Assembly (NCBI GenBank): GCA_964630775.1
Contig: CAZVYY010000003.1
Span: forward strand, 62,001-126,000
DNA: 64,000 nt
Direction of reading: 5' to 3'
Source: Anaeroglomus sp964630775
GTDB taxonomy: Bacteria > Planctomycetota > Phycisphaerae > Sedimentisphaerales > Anaerohalosphaeraceae
Shown: positions 1 to 8,631 of the stretch, piece by piece
Position numbering within the stretch: the first letter of the stretch is position 1
How the letters are laid out: each line of letters starts with the position of its first letter
Position numbers and translations under genes: made by a program
Notes under the pieces: model-generated
Databases searched by the model: none
Told to the model about the DNA's origin: nothing
The model's input: the letters and a program-made list of their open reading frames with translations, nothing else

Positions 1-716
1 GGATACTGCATTTTCAAGAGCCAGTCGATTTCCCATTTGATTTCCCTGAGAAAGTCCGGCCAGCCGGCGTCGGCGTCGGGAATGTTCAATGCGAAGGATT
101 GAAGCCGGGGCTGGAAGTGATCCCAGGCCAGAAACAACATGCCGACGGTAATGCCTGCGTTGACGGTGTACTTGCCATAGTCGCCGGCGTCATGCCAGCC
201 GCCGGTGCCGTCGCGGATCGTGTCGCCAAAGCCGGTATATGTCTGATACGCATCGTTCAGATGGCAGGGGGCATGGCTGTATCGGATGCCGTTGTGCTCG
301 CCCTGGACCGCCGTACCGCATCGCCACAGAGTAAAGCCCCGCATGACTGTATAAAAGGCGGAGTCATACACCTTATCACCAATCGGAAAGTCAATGGAAC
401 GCCCAACGCCGGGGATGGTCAGATAATACTGCCCCGGCATTTTAACTGCTGAAAAATCCGCAATCCAGACGTCCTGATTGACATCTTTCTGAGAGGTCGG
501 ACCGGTTGTCTTGCCGGAAAAGACAACGCGGTTGTCGGAAGACTGATGAACCGTAAAATCAGAGCAGGGCTTGATTATCGCTGCTTTCTTGGGCATCGAC
601 GGCAAAAAGCCCAGCGAATTCAGCCGAATATCGGTGCTGCCCCAGCAGATCGCCCCCCATAAAAGGCCTGCCATGCACAGCAGCCGCAGTCTGTGTGTAT
701 TCTTATGCCGCATCAT
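1..716 (-). CDS. GH9 endoglucanase-like glycoside hydrolase, N-terminal part
   Basis: Only the first 238 codons are in the window; the frame stays open to base 1, so the gene continues outside. Translated from the ATGATG at 716, it has a basic N-terminus and hydrophobic signal peptide (residues 1-26), then an Ig-like domain starting DIRLNSLGFLP, then the first part of an (alpha/alpha)6 barrel. The hallmark GGWHDAGDYGKY lies at residues 172-183 and includes the conserved Asp pair of GH9 (family knowledge: the DAGD acid residues position the catalytic water). The likely role is secreted beta-1,4-glucan hydrolysis. It follows the GH3 gene by only 6 bases and is probably co-transcribed with it. 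The exact substrate cannot be told from the fragment. Confidence 0.85.
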   Translation of the reverse strand, partial: MMRHKNTHRLRLLCMAGLLWGAICWGSTDIRLNSLGFLPSMPKKAAIIKPCSDFTVHQSSDNRVVFSGKTTGPTSQKDVNQDVWIADFSAVKMPGQYYLTIPGVGRSIDFPIGDKVYDSAFYTVMRGFTLWRCGTAVQGEHNGIRYSHAPCHLNDAYQTYTGFGDTIRDGTGGWHDAGDYGKYTVNAGITVGMLFLAWDHFQPRLQSFALNIPDADAGWPDFLREIKWEIDWLLKMQY

Positions 717-722
717 ATTCTT

Positions 723-2585
723 TTAATAGGTCAGGCCGAAACCATACGGAAACAGCGGGTCATAATGCTTGTCGCCGACATTAATCGGAATCTGATCCAT
801 CGAACGCGGCCAGGTGTACGACAGCTTGCCGGTGGGCTTATAATCGCCGAACAGCACATCCGCGACGCCCTGACCTTCGGTGCCGGGCAGCCATGCGGCT
901 ACAAAGGCATCCGCCTGCTCCAGTACGTTGTTGATAATCATAGGACGGCCTGACAGCAGGACGACCACCACCGGGATGCCGGCCTTTTTCATCTCGGCAA
1001 CCGCCTGGACATCTTCGACGTCCAATGCCAGGTCGCTTCGGTCGCCTTCCATCTCGGCATACGGGGTCTCACCAATCACAACGATACCCAGAGTCGCCCC
1101 CTCAGCCCCGATACCGTCTTTGGAGAATGTGACCTGCGTATTGGCGGAGACGGTTTTCCTGATAGCGGCAAGAATCGTGGTGCCGCCGGTGGTGATGGCG
1201 CCGCTTTTACCCTGCCAGTCGATGGTCCAGCCGCCGCACTGGTTGCCGATATCATCGGCATTTTTGCCGGCGACATGGATGCGGGCGGCAGTTTTGGAGA
1301 GGGGCAGCGTTTTGCCCTGATTTTTCAGCAGGACCAGTGATTCACGGACGGCCTGACGAGCGACCTGACGATGCTTGAGAGAGCCGAATTCCTGTTGGAG
1401 CGTGCGGTCGGCCAGAACCGAAGCATGCTTGTCCAGAAGGCCCATCGCGGCCTTGACACGCAAAATTCGTGTGACCGCATCGTCAATACGCGACATCGGG
1501 ATTTTGCCTTCCTGCACCAGTTCCTTGAGGCATGTGATGTATTCCCGATAGGTGTTGGGGACCATTCCCATATCCATGCCGGCGTTGATGGAAATCATGA
1601 TGGCTGTTTTGTAGTCTTTGGTGATCTGGTCGATGGCGTTATAGTCGGAAATCAGGAAGCCATCAAAGCCCAGTTCTGTCTTGAGTACATCGGTCAGCAG
1701 GTATTTATTGCCGGAGCATTTGGAGCCGTTCCAGCTATTATACGAGGGCATAATCGACCCGACGCCTGCGGCAATGGATGCCGGATACGGATACAGGTGA
1801 ATCCGCCGCAGGGTTGCCTCGTCAATACGGGTATCGCCCTGATCCAGCAGGCTCTTGCTGTTGGGTTTCTGGGCCGAGCCGAAGGCTGTTCCGCCGTCAC
1901 CGACATAGTGTTTGGCACAGGCCAGCACCGTGACCGGGTTGGACAGGTCGGTTCCCTGCAGCCCTTCCACAGCGGCCTGGCCGAGTTGACTGACCAGCTT
2001 GGGGTCTTCCGAAAAGCCTTCATAAGTGCGGCCCCAGCGTTCATCCTGTGGTACCGTGATGCAGGGGGCAAAGGTCCAGTTGATGCCGGTGGCCCGGATT
2101 TCAAGGGCAGTGATGCGGGAGATTTCTTTAATCAATTCCGGATTGCGTGTGCAGCCCAGGCCGACATTGTGGGGGAATACCACCGCGCCGATTACGTTGT
2201 TATGGCCATGAACGCCGTCGATGCCGTACAGCAGGGGGATTTTCAGGCGGGTTTTCAGTGCGTGTTTCTGGCAGTTGTCATAGGTGTTGGTCCATGCCTC
2301 GAGGCTGTTGCCTTCCTTGGGGTCGGAGCTGCCGCCGCTGAGGATAGAGCCGATAAAATAGGTCTCGATATCCGACATCTCTTTGAGGCCGGATAATTCC
2401 GCCTGCGTCATCTGGCCGACTTTCTCATCGAGGGTCATTTTGGCGACCCATTGCCGGGCCTGAGCGTCGAATTTAGAAAACGGTGTTACAGGGCCGGAAG
2501 ATGTTCTATGACACGATGCAATAAGGATAACGATTGAGGCAAGACAACACGATGTCAGGATGCGACCGATACAAGAACGGGCCAT
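723..2585 (-). CDS. GH3 beta-glucosidase-type lipoprotein
   Basis: A 620-residue glycoside hydrolase family 3 enzyme that should release glucose or related sugars from the non-reducing ends of oligosaccharides. The N-terminus ends in the lipobox IASC (Cys25), so it is probably a membrane-anchored lipoprotein. The N-terminal barrel shows KHYVGDGGT (about residues 225-233) and the nucleophile motif ISDY with Asp314; a GH3 C-terminal domain (SLVLLKNQGKTLPL onward) completes the fold. The start is supported by AAAGGAG seven bases upstream of the ATG. Together with the adjacent GH9 it forms a beta-glucan-cleaving pair (inference). Its length is short for GH3 enzymes that carry a fibronectin-type tail, which is absent here. 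Confidence 0.93.
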   Translation of the reverse strand: MARSCIGRILTSCCLASIVILIASCHRTSSGPVTPFSKFDAQARQWVAKMTLDEKVGQMTQAELSGLKEMSDIETYFIGSILSGGSSDPKEGNSLEAWTNTYDNCQKHALKTRLKIPLLYGIDGVHGHNNVIGAVVFPHNVGLGCTRNPELIKEISRITALEIRATGINWTFAPCITVPQDERWGRTYEGFSEDPKLVSQLGQAAVEGLQGTDLSNPVTVLACAKHYVGDGGTAFGSAQKPNSKSLLDQGDTRIDEATLRRIHLYPYPASIAAGVGSIMPSYNSWNGSKCSGNKYLLTDVLKTELGFDGFLISDYNAIDQITKDYKTAIMISINAGMDMGMVPNTYREYITCLKELVQEGKIPMSRIDDAVTRILRVKAAMGLLDKHASVLADRTLQQEFGSLKHRQVARQAVRESLVLLKNQGKTLPLSKTAARIHVAGKNADDIGNQCGGWTIDWQGKSGAITTGGTTILAAIRKTVSANTQVTFSKDGIGAEGATLGIVVIGETPYAEMEGDRSDLALDVEDVQAVAEMKKAGIPVVVVLLSGRPMIINNVLEQADAFVAAWLPGTEGQGVADVLFGDYKPTGKLSYTWPRSMDQIPINVGDKHYDPLFPYGFGLTY

Positions 2586-2671
2586 TGTGTACTCCTTTCA
2601 AAATCCATTTCAACTTATAGCGAATACAGTACATGCAGGATGGGTAGGATTGATTCCTGTCCTGGGGCCTT

Positions 2672-2716
2672 AGGATACCGGCTGATTCTCTTATTTGTCA
2701 AGAGATAATCTCTTGA
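2672..2716 (-). promoter_or_regulatory. sigma70-type promoter with overlapping palindromic operator for the GH3-GH9 genes
   Basis: On the minus strand a -35 box TTGACA (2696-2701) and a -10 box TATCCT (2672-2677) are separated by 18 bases. A perfect 19-base palindrome, arms TCAAGAGAT and ATCTCTTGA around a central A (2698-2716), overlaps the -35 box. This layout is typical of repression by a dimeric regulator. No regulator of the LacI or GntR type is encoded in the window. Confidence 0.6.
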
Positions 2717-3061
2717 AAAGGGTACAATGGTAAATATCGAACATTCAGTCCATGGGGTATTTAATGCACCTTTTTCACGAGTTTTGCAAACATTTCTATG
2801 TAACCCGAGGGAGTGATAATGCACGGGACTGCCGAGATTGGATTATTATTAAAATAATCAGTCTTATACATATAATAATAGCAATGACTGGATTATTTAC
2901 TCAAAAATACAGTCCCGGCAGTCCCAGCAGTCCCAACACCCCCTGCACCCTGATGGTGATTGCCAAAAGTCGTTCCGTTTTCACAATAAAGTCAGGCCAG
3001 AGCACAATAGATGTGGCAGTCTGACGCAGTCAGGCTGTGGGCGTTATCACTGTTTCCGTCG
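2717..3061. other. gene-free stretch between the GH3 promoter and the LamG gene
   Basis: No convincing reading frame was found; the short frames here lack ribosome binding sites and family motifs. An AT-rich dyad, GATTATT and AATAATC around five bases, lies at 2841-2859. Nothing else was seen. Confidence 0.5.
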
Positions 3062-4924
3062 CTATTGTGAGCAGGTGGGGTAGAGTTTGCATGACAGCCA
3101 GTCGGCGGCCAGTCCTGACAAGTCGGGAGCATTGTACATATCGAGCCAGCCTTGTGCGACAATGGCAAAATCCAGCAAGTCAACCCGGCAGTCCGGCCGG
3201 CCATCGGGACCGGACAGGTCAAAGGCCGAGGTGAAATCCAGGATACAGACACCCTTTGTCGAGATTGCATAGTAAACATCCGCCACTTCGGTGTCGGTCA
3301 TGGGGTAGTTATAAATCCGCAGGTCGTCCATCGCCGCCGCCAGAGGCTGCTGGCCATCGAGCGACGAGCCGATATTCAACAGGGCAGTTGTATTTTGCGG
3401 CATCGGCCAGGGGCCTTCGGCGATGCGGACGCCATCGGCATAAACTCTGCCGAGTGTGCCGTCAAATACAGCGCAGATGTGATGCCACTGGTCATCGGCC
3501 CGGATGCCATCGGCCACCGTGATATCGTTTTCGGCTGTGGAGGATTTCATCCATAAATCCTCTGCATTGCCGTTGGGATTCTGCCAGTTGACCCAGAAAC
3601 TGATCGTCATTGTGCGGGTTCCAAGCGAGGGGTCGAAGGCCTCCGTCTGTGCCCAGCCGTTTTGTGAATCAATCAGGACTGCACCGCTGGGCTTGCCATC
3701 GGCCCCGGCTGTAAAGACCGGAAAGCCGGTCGCCTGGGCATGATGGCCGCCGACCTGGTCCAGATACGTATTGGCCGAGAAATCCGCCAAATCCAGGGAC
3801 CAGTGAGCCGTCATCCCGAGGACCTGAAGTTGAGCTGAATTGCTTTTTGCCTGAGCCTGGGCATTGCTGGCAATACAGTAATACATTCCGGAGTCTGCCA
3901 TGCTTACCATGCTTAATCGCAGAATGGTTGTATAAGTGCTCGAACTGATATCATAGGTGATAGTCACGGTGATTTCCGGCTCGGAAGGCAGGATTTCAAT
4001 GTCGCCATGGGAATCCGCCTTGAACCATCGGACCGATGGAATCAGGGGACTCTGAAAAACGGCTGTCAGTTGGGCCGATTGCGGCTGTTTGGCGATCACA
4101 TCGGCAGGGTGTGCCACAAATGCCGGGATATACGGATTGGAGGTAAACAGCATATCATCGGGTCCGCGGGCAATCGAGCTGATGCGGACTTCATCGATTA
4201 ATCCTTCGAAATTTTCGCCGGGGTCGTTGCGGGCTTCATTGCCGACGGCAAAATCCGGGGCGTAATTGGGATTGATATCGCCGGACATTTGAAAGGACGC
4301 CAGCTCGATGGCGGTTCCTGTCTCGGCCTCGAGTTTGGTCCAGTAGAATTTCAGATTGCCGGCGGTGCCTTGCTGACCATTATACGTGACCGCCACATGA
4401 TACCACTTGCCGGCTTCATAAGCATGGGCACCCGCAGTCGGCAATGCAGCCAGAAATTGATTGCCGCCGGCGGAGAGATTGTTGAATTCAAGCTGGCCGG
4501 CGGTGGTGATTCGGAACTGCCAGCCCCGACTGGCGTCCTCGTCATCGCCGGAGATGATTTCCATGTGATTGGGGATGGCGGTGATGGCGACAAAAGGCCG
4601 AATCATCGCTTCGAATGTGAAGGCCCCGTCAGCCCCCGTAAAATAGGTGCTTACCAGTTTCTCGTCGGTATAGGCAATCGCGGTGTTGCCGCCGGTGAAG
4701 GTATCCAGCGCCGTGCCGAAGGTGGAGTAAGACGCGGCGGTGACTGTGGCATCGGACTGGATTAAATCGAGGGCGTTGGAGGCGACCGCATCATTGGCAT
4801 TGCCGTCAAAATGATACAAATGAAGCGTATGCTCATCAGCAGAATATGACCCTGCGATAATCGCATAACCCCGGATGCTTAAGATTCCGATCAAGATCGG
4901 AAGAATAAAATGATAGGTTTTCAT
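3062..4924 (-). CDS. secreted LamG-Ig-LamG protein with dockerin-like tail
   Basis: A 620-residue protein with a signal peptide (residues 1-21). Two LamG/concanavalin A-like domains (about 30-260 and 375-555) flank an Ig-like domain (about 265-370, containing DSGMYYCIASNA). The C-terminus (about 565-620) carries a short dockerin-like segment, with DLSGPDGRPDCRVDLLDF followed by A-x-x-W-L. LamG domains usually bind sugars or mediate adhesion; no catalytic motif is visible. It lies downstream of the sigma/FecR/PEP-CTERM genes on the same strand and is probably part of cassette 1. The start is supported by AGGAC seven bases upstream. Its function is not known; a surface or carbohydrate-binding role is an inference. 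Confidence 0.82.
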   Translation of the reverse strand: MKTYHFILPILIGILSIRGYAIIAGSYSADEHTLHLYHFDGNANDAVASNALDLIQSDATVTAASYSTFGTALDTFTGGNTAIAYTDEKLVSTYFTGADGAFTFEAMIRPFVAITAIPNHMEIISGDDEDASRGWQFRITTAGQLEFNNLSAGGNQFLAALPTAGAHAYEAGKWYHVAVTYNGQQGTAGNLKFYWTKLEAETGTAIELASFQMSGDINPNYAPDFAVGNEARNDPGENFEGLIDEVRISSIARGPDDMLFTSNPYIPAFVAHPADVIAKQPQSAQLTAVFQSPLIPSVRWFKADSHGDIEILPSEPEITVTITYDISSSTYTTILRLSMVSMADSGMYYCIASNAQAQAKSNSAQLQVLGMTAHWSLDLADFSANTYLDQVGGHHAQATGFPVFTAGADGKPSGAVLIDSQNGWAQTEAFDPSLGTRTMTISFWVNWQNPNGNAEDLWMKSSTAENDITVADGIRADDQWHHICAVFDGTLGRVYADGVRIAEGPWPMPQNTTALLNIGSSLDGQQPLAAAMDDLRIYNYPMTDTEVADVYYAISTKGVCILDFTSAFDLSGPDGRPDCRVDLLDFAIVAQGWLDMYNAPDLSGLAADWLSCKLYPTCSQ

Positions 4925-5021
4925 TATGAGTCCTGCGGCCTGTCACTGTGCGTATGCGTTTACCCATACGGCTTAAAATCGTCCGCTTTGGTTTGACCTA
5001 TACATAAAACAAGTCAGCCTG

Positions 5022-5057
5022 CTGTGAGAGATGCTCCTGACAGAGCATCCCTCACAG
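5022..5057. terminator. strong hairpin between the two LamG genes
   Basis: Arms CTGTGAG-A-GATGCTC (5022-5036) and GAGCATC-C-CTCACAG (5043-5057) pair with one mismatch around a 6-base loop. It lies 22 bases past the stop of the PEP-CTERM gene. The T-run on the minus strand is poor, so it may act as a partial terminator or as an mRNA-stabilising hairpin. Confidence 0.5.
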
Positions 5058-5078
5058 ATATTGATAAAACAAACAGAA

Positions 5079-5888
5079 TTAGACGCGACGGCGTTTCATC
5101 AGGCCCAATACGCCCAGCCCCAGCAGCGTCATCGTTGCCGGTTCCGGAATGGCTGTATTGAACGCAGTCAGTGCGACGCCGTGAATGCCGACTTCGTCGA
5201 TCCAGCCTTCGAAGTTTTCATTGCCATAGCCGCTCACTGAACGCAGTTCATTGCCGATGCAGAACCGTGTCATTGTGGCGCCGTTGAGCGGGACGACATT
5301 GCCCCATGAACCGGCCTGGGCAAGCGTACCGCCTGCAATCGTCCAGTACAGGGTTAAGGTGCTGGTGGCCGCATTAAAGGTTACGGCGGTATGATACCAT
5401 TGTCCCGGGGTATAAGCGATGGCTGCATCATACGCCGCCACGGAGCCGGAAAGCGTCTGGAATCGAAGGGTTTTATCGTCATTCTGAATCCGGAACTGAA
5501 AGCCGCGGCTGCTGGCAGTGCCTGAGTCACTCTCGCCGCAGATGATCTCCTGATGGGCGCCGGAATCAGCCAGCATCGGCTTGACCATCGCCTCGAAGGT
5601 AAACGACCCATCGGCACCGATAAAGTTTGAAAGGGCCGTCAGATTGGTATAGCCTGTGGCGTCCGCGACCAGTTTTCCCGTGTTGGTTGCCTGGTTGTCA
5701 AACGTATTGGCGACACCATTGGCTAAGGATGCGCCTTCATACGCGGCCACATCAAAGGTCCCGGCCAAATCCTTGCCTGTGCCATCGTTGAAGTTCCAGT
5801 AATGCAGGGTGTTCGATGTCTGGATCACCGCCGCGGATGCCAGACCTGCTATGACACACAGCAGCATCAAAATACTCATCTTTTTCAT
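5079..5888 (-). CDS. LamG domain protein with PEP-CTERM sorting signal
   Basis: About 269 residues. A signal peptide (MKKMSILMLLCVIAGLASA) is followed by one LamG/concanavalin A-like domain (about 25-245), with GADGSFTFEAMVKP and GWIDEVGIHG as typical strands. The C-terminus is a PEP-CTERM signal: PEPATMTLLGLGVLGLM followed by KRRRV. Family knowledge: such tails are processed by exosortase in exopolysaccharide-producing bacteria; no exosortase gene is in the window. GGAGGA sits seven bases before the ATG at 5888; another ATG lies one codon upstream at 5891. The gene follows sigma and FecR and precedes the other LamG gene. Confidence 0.88.
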   Translation of the reverse strand: MKKMSILMLLCVIAGLASAAVIQTSNTLHYWNFNDGTGKDLAGTFDVAAYEGASLANGVANTFDNQATNTGKLVADATGYTNLTALSNFIGADGSFTFEAMVKPMLADSGAHQEIICGESDSGTASSRGFQFRIQNDDKTLRFQTLSGSVAAYDAAIAYTPGQWYHTAVTFNAATSTLTLYWTIAGGTLAQAGSWGNVVPLNGATMTRFCIGNELRSVSGYGNENFEGWIDEVGIHGVALTAFNTAIPEPATMTLLGLGVLGLMKRRRV

Positions 5889-6012
5889 CATTTATCCTCC
5901 ACACATATAAAAGTGTACATCATAACCGATGCGGATCCCGATGACCCGCCCCGGCATATTTGTCTGCTTGTTTATCGCATATCGTCTCGCTGTTTTCATA
6001 GTGATTCTATGG

Positions 6013-7683
6013 CTATTTCAAATGCAGCATCGGTTCGGCAAACAGCGTCCAGTCTCCATTGTTGGTGTTGTCGCTTCCCTGTGTGGTTGCCAGCGTCAGA
6101 AAACGGGCACCGGCAGGGATGCTCAAACGAATACTGTCGGCCTGGTCGGTCGGGGTGACATCCCTGCGTTCATAATAACACTGTCCATCCACCAGCACAT
6201 AAAAATCAGCCCTGGGCGAATCACTGAACGCTTTCTTGTCCATCCAATGTTTATAGTCATTATAAGTTTCGGAAATGCCGCACAGGGCCGTGAATTCCGT
6301 TACATCGGTCTTGTAATAGGTTCGTATCGCCTCCAGGTCAAATGTGACGCCCTGGTTGGCGGCTAAGTACATCGCAGGCCGGCCGTCCACGCCGTATTCA
6401 GTCCCATTTAACCGCAGGTTGTGTCGAGGTATCCGGGCGGAAATCGTGACTTTGTGCCAGGCACCGTTCAGAATCCCCATCCAGTAGCGGCCATTGGTCG
6501 GCTCAAACTCAAACTGCAAACCCTGTGACGAGACCTGGGTCGAACCGTTGGGAATAAAAACCCCATCCACAAAGGGGCTGGAATCCACGGGGATGTAATG
6601 CTCTGGTCCCTGGGCTGAACTGACCGTGTCCAGAATGTCGATATCGCCGCGGTAATTGATGCCCGCGTTCAGTTGCCCTGTATTGCTGCCGTTGCCTCCG
6701 CCAACCATATCGGAAAGATTCAAATGTCTGCTTCGGAGAATCAGTTGGTGCGAGGAATCGATATGACGTATGAAGGACTCGGTTTTGAGGGTGATAGTCT
6801 GGATTTCAGAGAGCGGGTTGACCCGTCGGGCCAGACCTTCGGTGACCATCTGCGAGCTGACAATGCTGTTGTTTTGCAGCGTAATCAGATTGGTCCTGCC
6901 TGTGAAAACATGAAGTTCGGTGGATTCGTTCAAGTCGGAAAACACCCCGAACTCCGTCCCCAGGTCAATGATTTTGGTATTGGGGGTATTGACGGAGAAG
7001 CCAACGCCCTGACTGGACACTTTGGCTGTCAGGCGGCCGTACTTCATCCGGAGTTCAGAAACGGAATCAAATGAAAACTCCATCGGGCCTTCCAGCAGCA
7101 ATTCCACGTTCTTGTCGGTGATGATTTTGGCTGTCCCCCCCAGCAGATGCAGCGGGGTTGACGCAATAAGACGTCCGCCGTCTTTGACGGGACTGTCGGA
7201 CGACCACTGGGCATCGATGGAATCGGCCAGCGTAGCCACTTCCGTGGAGATACGGGGATTCAGAATGACATAGACAATCATCAATGTCATCGCTGCAAGG
7301 GATACAATGGCAGTGACCAGGGATGTGGTATTGATTTTCGAGACGGCCTTTTCAATTGTGATGTTTTGTGCCGGGATGATGTCGGGTGTCTTGGGTGTCA
7401 ATTCTATCTCAAGCGAAGGCGCATCATTTTCAGCCTCAGCCATGCTGAACAGCAGGGCGTCGAGTTGTTTGCTGGATGGGGCCAGCGTTTTCGGGCTTAG
7501 TGAAATCCTGCCAGGCGTGGCCAGACTGGAATACAAAAGAATCATATCATTGTATAAATGCACCGCATCGGGAGAGGATTCGAGCAGTTGAATCAGGGCC
7601 TTGTTTTCCTCGGCAGTCAGAGTCCCCTCGAGCTTCCGTAAAATCCATTCACAGAGCCGGGCATTGGCAGCAGACGAATTCAT
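6013..7683 (-). CDS. FecR-type sigma regulator with C-terminal NPCBM-like domain (cassette 1)
   Basis: About 556 residues. The N-terminal 50 residues look like a cytoplasmic anti-sigma segment (EWILRKLEGTLTAEE). One membrane helix lies at about 121-142, followed by a FecR domain (about 150-290) with IDLGTEFGVF. The last about 150 residues resemble the NPCBM carbohydrate-binding module: FYVLVDGQCYYERRDVT, then FLTLATTQGSDNTNNGDW. The start at 7683 was chosen because its ATG overlaps the sigma stop as ATGA; an upstream in-frame ATG at 7722 lies inside the sigma gene. I infer a membrane sensor that reads a glycan through the NPCBM part and controls the adjacent ECF sigma factor. FecR is known; the sugar-sensing role is not demonstrated. 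Confidence 0.85.
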   Translation of the reverse strand: MNSSAANARLCEWILRKLEGTLTAEENKALIQLLESSPDAVHLYNDMILLYSSLATPGRISLSPKTLAPSSKQLDALLFSMAEAENDAPSLEIELTPKTPDIIPAQNITIEKAVSKINTTSLVTAIVSLAAMTLMIVYVILNPRISTEVATLADSIDAQWSSDSPVKDGGRLIASTPLHLLGGTAKIITDKNVELLLEGPMEFSFDSVSELRMKYGRLTAKVSSQGVGFSVNTPNTKIIDLGTEFGVFSDLNESTELHVFTGRTNLITLQNNSIVSSQMVTEGLARRVNPLSEIQTITLKTESFIRHIDSSHQLILRSRHLNLSDMVGGGNGSNTGQLNAGINYRGDIDILDTVSSAQGPEHYIPVDSSPFVDGVFIPNGSTQVSSQGLQFEFEPTNGRYWMGILNGAWHKVTISARIPRHNLRLNGTEYGVDGRPAMYLAANQGVTFDLEAIRTYYKTDVTEFTALCGISETYNDYKHWMDKKAFSDSPRADFYVLVDGQCYYERRDVTPTDQADSIRLSIPAGARFLTLATTQGSDNTNNGDWTLFAEPMLHLK

Positions 7684-8213
7684 GGATTGGCCTCCCGGAT
7701 TTTCATGGAACGATTCATGCAATCCAGCAGGGCCAGGTGAATACGGGCCATTCGTTTATACAGGGCATTTGCGGTATTGCCTAGGATATCGGCAATCTGG
7801 TTGATATTAAGGCCTTTGTTGTATTTATCCTGCAGCAGTTGTCGCTGTTCTTCAGGCAGTTTTTCCAGACAGTTTTGCAGAATACGAAATTGTTCATCAA
7901 GCCCGTGTTCCCGCTGGTCCAGGTCTTTTTCGATGGCTTCCAGCAGGTTATGGGTCAGAAAGGCAGGTTCCTTCTTATTGCGGTCAAAAAACTGCAATAT
8001 TTTATAACGGGATACCGACCGTGCCCAGGCAATAAAACTGGTTCCGGATTTATACTGGTCAAAATGATCCCATAGAAACAGGACGGTCTCCTGCATCAGA
8101 TCATCGGCGTTGTGGACGTCACATACCACAGCCAGGATGTAGGCATAAATGGCCTTGTGGTTGGACATAAACAACGACAAAAACTCGGCTCGGTTTTTAT
8201 TGTTTGAATCCAT
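7680..8213 (-). CDS. ECF sigma-70 family RNA polymerase sigma factor (cassette 1)
   Basis: A 177-residue ECF sigma factor of the type common in planctomycetes and verrucomicrobia. Region 2 (about 12-85) contains DADDLMQET-like DVHNADDLMQET and FIAWARSVSRYKILQFF; region 4 (about 115-170) contains LPEEQRQLLQDKY and a helix-turn-helix ending in ALYKRMARIHLALLDC. Its stop overlaps the FecR start by four bases, so the two are probably translationally coupled. It reads away from the GH43/GH28 gene across a 418-base divergent region, which suggests that it controls the neighbouring pectin genes (inference). Confidence 0.93.
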   Translation of the reverse strand: MDSNNKNRAEFLSLFMSNHKAIYAYILAVVCDVHNADDLMQETVLFLWDHFDQYKSGTSFIAWARSVSRYKILQFFDRNKKEPAFLTHNLLEAIEKDLDQREHGLDEQFRILQNCLEKLPEEQRQLLQDKYNKGLNINQIADILGNTANALYKRMARIHLALLDCMNRSMKIREANP

Positions 8214-8631
8214 CGTGTTCCGTTTAGGTTATTCTACCATATTATTAATCAGAAAAGGGGCCTGAATTAGCCATTTTAATTTATATAAAAATCAAAATAC
8301 ACTTCCTATCCAGAAATACGGCCTATTTTGTGTATTTTGGAGTCAGAATAGTGAGCAATTGAATGGAAATTGTAAAATGTAAATTTCTGCAAAAATAAAA
8401 GCAAATCTCGACTGATTTAGCCTATTTATGAATGGAACAGTTAATTCAGCCTGTTCCAAAGCAGTCTCTCGTTGTTATAATGATGCAACTCGGACAGTGA
8501 TGTATCCGGCCGGCCCAAGGTTGCCCGATTCTGTTCAAATTCTCTTAGACGATTTTGCCGGTGGTTAGCGGATAGAGTCGGACTCACTGCCGGCCAAATG
8601 GAGTCGCTAATGTCAGAATAAGGAGATTTTC
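8214..8631. promoter_or_regulatory. divergent control region between sigma cassette 1 and the pectinase operon
   Basis: This 418-base AT-rich region must hold promoters for both directions. A TATAAT at 8476-8481 faces the pectinase operon, with a weak upstream TTCCAA 16 bases away. The downstream gene has a clear AAGGAG ribosome binding site. No coding frame or strong dyad was seen. Confidence 0.45.

Noticed and set aside
1371..2396. 341-residue frame antisense to the GH3 gene
   Set aside because: The GH3 frame has signal peptide, catalytic motif and ribosome binding site; the antisense frame has none.
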